Shown: positions 57,967 to 64,000 of the stretch, in pieces
Position numbering within the stretch: the first letter of the stretch is position 1
How the letters are laid out: the number at the start of each line of letters is the position of its first letter
DNA from: Ochotona curzoniae
Lineage: Eukaryota; Chordata; Mammalia; Lagomorpha; Ochotonidae
Direction of reading: 5' to 3'
Assembly (NCBI RefSeq): GCF_017591425.1
Contig: NW_024467083.1
Span: 13,755,001-13,819,000, forward strand
Length of the DNA stretch: 64,000 bases
Position numbers and translations under genes: made by a program
Notes under the pieces: model-generated
Seen by the model: the letters and a program-made list of their open reading frames with translations, nothing else
Database searches by the model: none
What the model was told of the DNA's origin: nothing

Positions 57967-58579
57967 AATAGGATGTCATAAGCCAGTAGCTCATAAATGA
58001 TACTAGAATAAAAAATGCATTTTCTTTAGTTCACTTACAGGATTGAGCTTAAGATAGCACATATAATTATTTTAAAGTTTTTTTCCTGTCTTAATATATT
58101 AATTTTAATATTAATCTTACATATTAATCTTAATATGGAATATGTAAGATTTTTTCATTTTCTTGGTGACTTCTTTGACAGAGTAAAGTTTGTATTAATC
58201 AAATTTATTGATTTTAAATGTATTATTACTGTAACTAAAAAGTGTATAGGTTTAATTTTACATTAAAATCCAGAGGAAAATACAGATTTTTCTGCATAGC
58301 TTTTTCACCTACATATATGTATGTGTAGTCAACGCCTTCTTCCAGAGTGGTATTGTTGTACGATTTTTATAACTGATGAACCTGCATTAAGGCATTGTCA
58401 TCTGAAGTCCATAGTTCATTTCAGGTTTATTCCTCATATTCTTTCTCTGTGTTTAGACAAAAGGATATGACAGATACTAAACATTGTTGTGTTACAAAAA
58501 GTGTTTTTGGCATTCTAAAAGTCTTCTGTTTTCTGTATGTTAATTTTTGTCTTTCTGAACACATGCCAACCATTGATAT
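57967..58579. other. Unique AT-rich stretch with a perfect hairpin
   Basis: The inverted repeat ATCTTACATATT (58114-58125) and AATATGTAAGAT (58139-58150) is perfect over 12 bp with a 13 nt loop. Nothing else is recognised. Confidence 0.6.
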
Positions 58580-58595
58580 TTCTCTTTCTTTCTTC

Positions 58596-58628
<33 letters not shown>

Positions 58629-58631
58629 TTC

Positions 58632-58710
<79 letters not shown>

Positions 58711-58726
58711 TCCTTTCTTTCTTTCT
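58580..58726. repeat. (CTTT)n microsatellite, about 147 bp
   Basis: It consists of uninterrupted pyrimidines on the plus strand, mostly TTTC units with a few CC interruptions. The low-complexity Phe/Leu/Ser (plus) and Lys/Glu/Arg (minus) frames across it are artefacts. It is long enough to be highly polymorphic and to form triplex DNA. Confidence 0.98.
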
Positions 58727-58887
58727 GTATTTTCCACAATATCATGTGATTTGAGTTATATACAGTATATAATTTTTTAATAACTGGCATCTTTTCCTTA
58801 AAAATATCTCTTAATATCTTCAATATTTTTTGGATGTCTCAGGTAACATTGTTTTTAGCATTGCATAGTATTCCACTTATTTATTGG

Positions 58888-59046
58888 TGCAGGGTCCCAA
58901 AGCTTTGAGCCGTTCTCGACTGCTTTCCCAGGCCACAGGCAGGGAGCTGGAAGGGAAGCGGGGCTGCTGGGATTAGAACCGGCGCCCGCATGGGATCCCG
59001 GGCGTGCAAGGCGAGGACTTAACCACTTGCGCCACCGCGCCAGGCC
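58888..59046 (-). repeat. Young C-SINE, 5' half only, antisense
   Basis: It begins abruptly at GGTGCAGGGTCCCAAAGCTT and runs to GCGCCACCGCGCCAGGCCCG, keeping CpG-rich blocks near consensus (AACCGGCGCCCGCATGGGAT). The 3' half and A-tail are absent, which cannot result from normal 5' truncation. A deletion or recombination is implied. Confidence 0.92.
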
Positions 59047-59309
59047 CGTCTCTTTTTAAATTCTTGCAAAGACAATTAAATTCCACTGTAAAATCACAGA
59101 CTTAATTCATCACAAACTGTAATATTCGGTAAGTTAAAATCAGAAGGACTATACTTCTAAAGGAGTACATACAAGGGGTTAAAAAGAGTCATATTGCAAG
59201 ATGGTAGTCTCATTCCTATGTTTTTAAAAAAATTTTTGGATTCTGTGTTAATTGCCACAGTGGAAGCACAGAGAATAATTTAAGACCTTTCTTCATTTCT
59301 AATCTATGA

Positions 59310-59640
59310 ATTAAATATTAAAAATTTCCCCTGTAAGCAATTTCTTTGCATTCCAGATGTTTTGAAAAATTTTCATTTCTTTCTCTTGAGTTTTCCATTG
59401 GGATTCCCCCAACCCCTCCTTGTGCCCTCTCCCCATGGTGGAATCCTCCACCTTCTGCAATATTACAGTTTAAATTCAGTCAAGGTTCTTTCATTGCAGA
59501 CATATAGCAAGCAGTGAGTCCAGCATCTTATTGTCCAGATCAATTCAACGGTTTCTCAGGGAGACCATCTCTGGTCTAAAGGCTGAGACGGCAGACTATC
59601 ATTCCGACCACTTAAAACCCAGACTTTTCATTTACCTTTA
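59310..59640 (-). mobile_element. L1 ORF2 piece and type A 3' UTR, antisense
   Basis: TTTCCCCTGTAAGCAATTTC, TTTGCATTCCAGATGTTTTG resembles antisense ORF2 of mammalian L1s. From about 59396 it changes to GGGATTCCCCCAACCCCTCC, CCATGGTGGAATCCTCC, GTCCAGCATCTTATTGTCCA and GGGAGACCATCTCTGG, the type A 3' UTR also at 3180 and 9560. The order (ORF2 left of the 3' UTR on the antisense strand) is not collinear with a simple insertion, so two fragments or a rearrangement are likely. Confidence 0.6.
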
Positions 59641-60039
59641 GAAATGATATCTGCTTTTTTCCTTAGGATTTCCATCTTTGTTGTGAAAAGGTGTTTAGTT
59701 ATGCAGTTGTAAAGTGTGAGATAGAGGAGATTTTCTGTATGTATGAATAAGTCTCAGCCTTGTAGTTAACCTGTGTCTCTGGCACAGGGGCTCTCAAGTG
59801 TTTTTTAGCTTGGTTTTCACCTTATGAGGCACAAGGTCATTGCAGTGGGATCGGATTACATTTACTTTCACCCTAATCAGGATCTACTAATATCCTAATA
59901 ATCAGACTGTAGTTAAGTGCTCTGGTGTATTTCTAACTGATTTGTCATCCCCAAAACTGTGGAGGCATTTTTTTTCTCAGATACATAATGTGAGTGGTTG
60001 CTCTGGCACTGGAGGTAGAACATAAAAAAACTTTTTTTT
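59641..60039. other. Unclassified stretch
   Basis: No recognised repeat or gene. T-runs near 59967 and 60031. It could belong to the retrocopy-like material to its right. Confidence 0.4.
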
Positions 60040-60232
60040 TCCCCCATGACTAAGGACTCTGGGAGATTTTAACTCTCAGACTTGTCTGTTCTGAGCTTCT
60101 AATAGTTTCTTAGAGTTTAGGTTTTCCTGTTTCAACACGGCTTTGTTCAGTTTGTGAATTTCTTCTGATAAGTTGTGTTTCTTGCATGTGTTTGTCCACT
60201 TCAGCAATGGGAACATCAGTTTTCTTTACAAT
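60040..60232 (-). pseudogene. Possible coiled-coil pseudogene fragment, unidentified
   Basis: On the minus strand one frame reads SEEIHKLNKAVLKQENLNSK followed by KLLEAQNRQV, then a stop and a further open stretch. The preceding 30 codons (VKKTDVPIAEVDKHMQE) are open in another frame. Such heptad-like Leu/Lys/Glu sequence with one frameshift and one stop looks like a decayed coiled-coil protein or an L1 ORF1-type N-terminal domain. I cannot name it. It may be chance. Confidence 0.3.
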
Positions 60233-60235
60233 CTT

Positions 60236-60395
60236 ACTTTTTTTTTTTTTTGGCTCTAACAAGAGCTGTTTATTGCTCGTCTGCTCAGCTTTTTACTTGT
60301 CAGTATGAAGTAGAAATTTCAAAACTCTTTACATGAAGAACTAGAAATGGGAAAGTAATTACTTCTTTTTATTTTTGTTTTCTCTTTCCTCTTCT
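60236..60395 (-). pseudogene. 3' end of a processed retrocopy (polyA plus AATAAA)
   Basis: The plus strand starts with a 15 bp T-run (60238-60252). Read on the minus strand this is GAGCAATAAACAGCTCTTGT, TAGAGCC and a poly(A) tail, with AATAAA about 20 bases before the tail, the spacing of a genuine mRNA 3' end. Upstream 110 bases look like 3' UTR. No reading frame or parent gene was recognised, and a SINE interrupts the right side. It could be a processed pseudogene or an L1 3' transduction. Confidence 0.45.
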
Positions 60396-60675
60396 TAAAA
60401 AAAACAATTTTATTGACTTGAAAGACAGTTTTATAGAGAGAAAAGGAATGGAGAGAGATGATGTTCCATCATGATTCCTTCCACTTGTGGGCAGTGCTGG
60501 ACTAGTCTAAAACCAGGAGCCAGGACTTCTTGCACGTCTTCCACATGAGTCTAGGGTGAATTCACCTTGTCAGGAATATTGGCAAGAACCTGCATTGGAA
60601 AGGGAAAGTCTGTGACTTGAACTGAAACACTGGCATTGTAGGGAGTGGCTATACTTGTTATGCCACAGCACAGCA
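60396..60675 (-). repeat. Old C-SINE, antisense
   Basis: AACAATTTTATTGACTTGAA, AGACAGTTTTATAGAGAGAA, TCTAAAACCAGGAGCCAGGA, CATTGGAAAGGGAAAGTCTG, ACTGAAACACTGGCATTGTA and GCCACAGCACAGC follow antisense C-SINE order with strong divergence. Confidence 0.7.
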
Positions 60676-60711
60676 TGATAGTTTATTTTCTTACACAATT
60701 TCTGGACTATT

Positions 60712-60890
60712 ATGGGCAAATATTGAGCACAGTGGTTCAGATACTCATGCCCCATGCTGGAAAAACCAGCTTTGGTTCCTAGCTCTGTCTATTGCACGTG
60801 GGAGGCAGCAATGATGGCTCAAGGGACTGGATTATCTTCCAACCGAGGGTGAGACGCAGATTCAGTTTCCAGCACTCAGTTTCTTCCTGG
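60712..60890 (+). repeat. Old C-SINE, sense, 3' truncated or decayed
   Basis: GGGCAAATATTGAGCACAGT, GGTTCAGATACTCATGCCCC, AGCTTTGGTTCCTAGCTCTG, CGTGGGAGGCAGCAATGATG, GCTCAAGGGACTGGATTATC and TCAGTTTCCAGCACTCAGTT. It faces the preceding antisense SINE and belongs to the older subtype. Confidence 0.65.
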
Positions 60891-61744
60891 TTCAATTTTT
60901 ACCACTGCAAGTGTTTGATAAGTTCTTCCCGTGTTTTTCAACCTCCAAATTAAAGAAAAAAGAAAATTTCCAAAGTCTTGGAAAACTAGGACATTGGTAT
61001 GGTGTAAGAACAGAACAGGGATTGTCATGTATATCAACTCACAGAGGAGCTTGAACATGGCCAGTAATCTTGAAGTCAACACTAAGAATCAATGAGCAAG
61101 ATAAAATGTTTTATAAAGATTTCTCTATCAAAAGGTAATCAGGTTGTTTTGGTTATTATCAATGTATCAAAATCTGTAAGAATGGCTCTTTGATACCTGG
61201 GGAAATCTGAGGTTCATATATAATGTATAGAAGGGCGACTCTCATAGCATATGGCAGTGCAATTGCTGAATCCTCTTCAAGAGTCTCCTGGAAGCCATAA
61301 AATGCTTTCTGTTAAGTCATATTGCTCACTGACCCCACTAAATTAAATTTCTTTGTCACTTGTTCAGACTGAATCAGTCAGCTGGATTTCACCTAGCTTA
61401 GACTATCTGCATTAATCATACTTCAATATTAAATCATAGTATTTTGTTCTTGTAAGAATTGAGAATGGTAAAAATGACTAATTGCATAAATTCTGTGCTC
61501 AAAAGGATTTGTAAAGAAAAAAGGTAAAAACGTTATCTGAAAATTTAGTTAAGAATTTCCAAGAAAAGAGGAAGTTTTAAGAGCTTTCACATTGAATGTT
61601 TCTATGACTCAAGTGCATGTATCACTAAGTATTAACCAGAAAACAAAAGACATCTGGAAGATCATGTCAAACCTAGCCACAATCCCAGCAGAAATTTGGG
61701 GTCAGTGCTCAGCAGTTTCCGATATTCTTATAAACCCACATAGT
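60891..61744. other. Unique stretch
   Basis: No recognised feature. Confidence 0.5.
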
Positions 61745-62370
61745 ATCTTCATTATTCTGTATGGGCTGTCATGGAAGAGTATGATCGAGTGTCTTAAGAA
61801 ATGAAAATTCAGGCTCAGCGCAGTAGCCTAGTGGCTGGGATCTTCGCCTTGGAATTGTCAGGATCCCATGTGGGTGTTGGTTCTGGTCCCTCCAGCTCCA
61901 CTTGCCATCCAGCTTCCTACTTGTTGCCTGGGAAGGCAGTCAGGGCCTGCTCATGACCTTGGGACCCTGTACCTGTGTGGGAGACCTGGAAGAAGCTCCT
62001 GGCTCCTGGCTTTGGATTGGCGCAGCACTGGCCATTGCCATTGCTTGGAACGTGATTCATTGAACTGAGAATCTTCCTCTGTCTCTCCTCTTCTCAGTAT
62101 ATCTGATTTTGTAATAAAGATAAATAAATCTTAAAAGAAAGAAATGAAAATTCAATTTCTCATCATTCTGGAGGCTACCTATTTGTATTTAAGGTTGGTT
62201 CCCCATTGAGGAATGTGAAGGACACATTGCTGCAAACCTTTCACTGTGTTTTCCTCATGATGTCTTGTTGATGTGTCTTCAAATTATCCAAATTTCCCAA
62301 CATTGGTCATACTGCACCAGAATCGGTGTGCATGAGCTCATTTTAGGTTAGTTATTTCTTTATGGAATGT
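61745..62370. repeat. Ancient dispersed repeat split by a young SINE
   Basis: GGGCTGTCATGGAAGAGTAT, GTGTCTTAAGAAATGAAAAT before the SINE and CAATTTCTCATCATTCTGGA, GGCTACC, TGTGTTTTCCTCATGATG after it follow a well-known eutherian repeat layout (GACTGGGTGGCTTAAACAAC, AGAAATTTATTTCTCACAGT, TCTGGAGGCT). The exact family (MaLR LTR or similar) is uncertain. Confidence 0.4.
61796..62154 (+). repeat. C-SINE, full length, sense, with perfect TSD
   Basis: The element at 61812-62138 reads GGCTCAGCGCAGTAGCCTAG, TGGCTGGGATCTTCGCCTTG, GGATCCCATGTGGGTGTTGG, GGAAGGCAGTCAGGGCCTGC, GGACCCTGTACCTGTGTGGG, CTCCTGGCTCCTGGCTTTGG and TATATCTGATTTTGTAATAA plus an A-rich tail. AAGAAATGAAAATTCA occurs at 61796-61811 and 62139-62154, a perfect 16 bp duplication at a CTT/AAGA site. 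Confidence 0.96.
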
Positions 62371-63021
62371 GTGTGGGATATGATTTTATTATATTAATTT
62401 TATGGGAATTACATTTCAATTAACAACAATATCCGTCCTATTTTTACCGTGTCCAAAAAAAAAAAAAAAACTGAGATGGCACACGTAAAAACTGAGTAAA
62501 TAGTTGAGAAGCTGACTGAAGTTTCTCAGTCATTTGTTACATATAATGACAAAATTGGAAGTGTAGGTATGAGAATCCCAGATAAGAAAGTGCACACACA
62601 CACACACACACAGAGTACCAGGCAGATTCCCAGCCATAATGAGCATTAGGCTGGAAAGGCTATAAACTTTGACCGATAAAAGTTTGTCGTACTTTACTGT
62701 AGAAGTATCTTCAAATAATCATCTATAGCGTACAGAGAAAGAACTTAGATTAAGGCTTTTAGGGTTTAGGGAAAGAACTACAAATGTGTTAAAAAGATCA
62801 TGCTGTACAGAATTTTGTTCTGTCGACAAAAGTTGTCAAGAAGATATTGTTAAAGGTTTAGAATGAGCATCATAATTTATCCGGTTAAATGCCTAGAATT
62901 TTTTGAAGAGTTTATTTGAAGATTTCAGGACAACAGTGATGAGGTATAGTAAAGCCAAACCTGGAATGACAAACCTAGAATGTAAAAGAAGCCTCATCTG
63001 CAGAAAGAAAATAATGCTCAC
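62371..63021. other. Unique stretch with simple tracts
   Basis: A 17 bp A-run at 62455-62471 and (CA)n at 62590-62612. The A-run has no recognisable retroelement before it. Confidence 0.5.
62590..62612. repeat. (CA)n microsatellite
   Basis: Eleven CA units, uninterrupted. Confidence 0.95.
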
Positions 63022-63302
63022 ATTTAAAAAATATTTATTTATTTGTGTTTTAAGGGCATTTAAAAAGAAAGAGGAGATATAGAAAATTTGGATCCACTGG
63101 TTCACTCCCCAAATGGCCACAATGCTGGAGCTGAGTCCAAAGCAAGCCAAGAGCCAGATGCCTTTTCCAGGTTTTCAACATGGGTGCAGAAGCCCAAATA
63201 CTTGGACCTGGCAACAAGCAGAGAGTTGGATGGGAAGCGCAGCATCCAGGAGTTAATTGGCACCCATTTGATATGCTGGTGCCTGCACCTTTGTGTAAAG
63301 AT
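63022..63302 (-). repeat. C-SINE, antisense, diverged
   Basis: CACATTTAAAAAATATTTAT, GGTTCACTCCCCAAATGGCC, AAGCCAAGAGCCAGATGCCT, ACATGGGTGCAGAAGCCCAA, GAGTTGGATGGGAAGCGCAG and GGCACCCATTTGATATGCTG. The C-SINE tail region is interrupted by GTGTTTTAAGGGCATTTAAA. The head is lost. Confidence 0.85.
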
Positions 63303-63377
63303 CAGTCTGTGCAGTCGCTGTGGTGGCCCCATTGCTTACCTTTTTAAGAAAAATAATCAGCTGTGTCATAAAGGAGA

Positions 63378-63690
63378 GGGCTAGAGGGATTCGGGATCAA
63401 TAGCTAAATCCTCACCTTGCAAGTGCTGGGATCTGATATGGTGCTGGTTCATTTCCTGCTGTTCCAGTTCTCATCCAGCTCCCTGTTTTGTGACCTGGGA
63501 AAGCAGTTAAGGATGACCCAAAGCCTTGGGACTTTGCACCTCTGTGGGAGACGCGGAGGATGTTCCTGGCCCCTGGTTTCAGAAAGGCTCAGTTTATGCT
63601 TTTGCAGCCACTTGGGGAATGAAGCAGTGAATGGAACATCCTTGTCGCTCCTTAAATCTTTTCTACCTTTCCAAAAAAAAAAAAACCGAA
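63378..63690 (+). repeat. C-SINE, full length, sense
   Basis: GGGCTAGAGGGATTCGGGAT, CAATAGCTAAATCCTCACCT, GGGATCTGATATGGTGCTGG, CTCATCCAGCTCCCTGTTTT, GACCTGGGAAAGCAGTTAAG, GAGACGCGGAGGATGTTCCT, GCAGCCACTTGGGGAATGAA and a CTTTCCAAAAAAAAAAAAAC tail. It faces the antisense SINE 75 bp to its left. Confidence 0.92.
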
Positions 63691-64000
63691 CCATTTAAAG
63701 GATTTTTTTACATTGATATCAGACATTCTATAGGAATGGGCATTTAATAAGTTTGAGATAATTTTTCTAATAGTTTATATTAAAATAATTTATAATATGT
63801 ATTTAACATAATAATAACATTCTGCTAATCACTTCAGCTTCTGAAGTAAAGCAAAAAATGTTACATGTGATTCCTGGTACTCCATTTTGTTCTAGAATTT
63901 TTTAGGGGTCTCTCTTTTCATAACTTTTTTTCTTTATACCAGGTTAGTTATTTTTTATTGCATCTTCATAGTTTCTTTTTTCCCTCATCTCTTCCTATGT
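63691..64000. other. Unique AT-rich end of the window
   Basis: No recognised feature. Confidence 0.5.

Noticed and set aside
58395..58823. Long Phe/Leu/Ser-rich and Lys/Glu/Arg-rich frames
   Set aside because: They are direct translations of the (CTTT)n microsatellite.
1..64000. CRISPR arrays, operons, Shine-Dalgarno sites, bacterial terminators
   Set aside because: The sequence is plainly mammalian and no regularly spaced identical repeats occur.
1..64000. tRNA or snRNA genes
   Set aside because: The only tRNA-like promoter boxes belong to C-SINE heads, with no cloverleaf-forming acceptor stem. No U6, 5S or 7SK start was seen.

Overview
This is non-coding vertebrate DNA, AT-rich and filled with retroelements in many states of decay. 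I found no supportable protein-coding exon, RNA gene, CpG-island promoter or CRISPR array. The dominant SINE is a roughly 320 bp tRNA-type element. In + orientation its head reads close to GGCCTAGTGGCTAAAG (A-box-like TGGCCTAGTGG), its middle has GATCCCATATGGGCGCCGG, and its 3' end runs TGTATATCTGACTTT then A-rich. This is the C-SINE class known from lagomorphs, and the young subtype looks more pika-like than rabbit-like. I therefore infer a lagomorph, most probably a pika (Ochotona). That is family knowledge, not a search result. The window is probably intergenic or deep inside a long intron.

Layout. 1-9.5 kb: unique DNA, an L1 3' UTR (3.2 kb), SINE pieces, LTR-like poly(A) signals (4.6-5.0 kb) and an unusual L1 5' end on the minus strand (6.2-7.5 kb). 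9.5-17 kb: an L1 3' UTR, several SINEs and the first copy of a GC-rich element (14.7-15.5 kb). 17-26 kb: an L1 reduced to its two ends (19.2-19.7 kb), a Tigger/pogo transposase fossil (20.2-20.6 kb), a second GC-rich copy (21.3-22.0 kb), a minus-strand L1 3' end and a SINE cluster. 26-30 kb is almost empty. 30-36.9 kb: a rearranged minus-strand L1, a 2.7 kb GC-rich, VNTR-like, non-coding retroelement (31.83-34.55 kb) with an A-rich tail and a target-site duplication, and a further GC-rich block (36.2-36.9 kb). 37-47 kb: older repeats (L2, MIR, MaLR-like LTR) and SINEs. 47-51 kb: five SINEs and a composite L1 that keeps recognisable ORF1 and ORF2 start sequence, interrupted by a young SINE. 51-64 kb: scattered SINEs, microsatellites (a 147 bp CTTT tract), a 52 bp tandem duplication, a probable retrocopy 3' end with AATAAA, and more SINEs.

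No genes act together here. The coherent story is L1 machinery mobilising SINEs, a GC-rich passenger and possibly a cellular mRNA. Several SINEs have clear 15-19 bp target-site duplications, often at TT/AA-type sites. Nested insertions give relative ages: SINE inside L1 near 49.8 kb, and SINE inside an ancient repeat near 61.8 kb. The best candidate for something poorly described is the GC-rich composite element, present here in three related copies.
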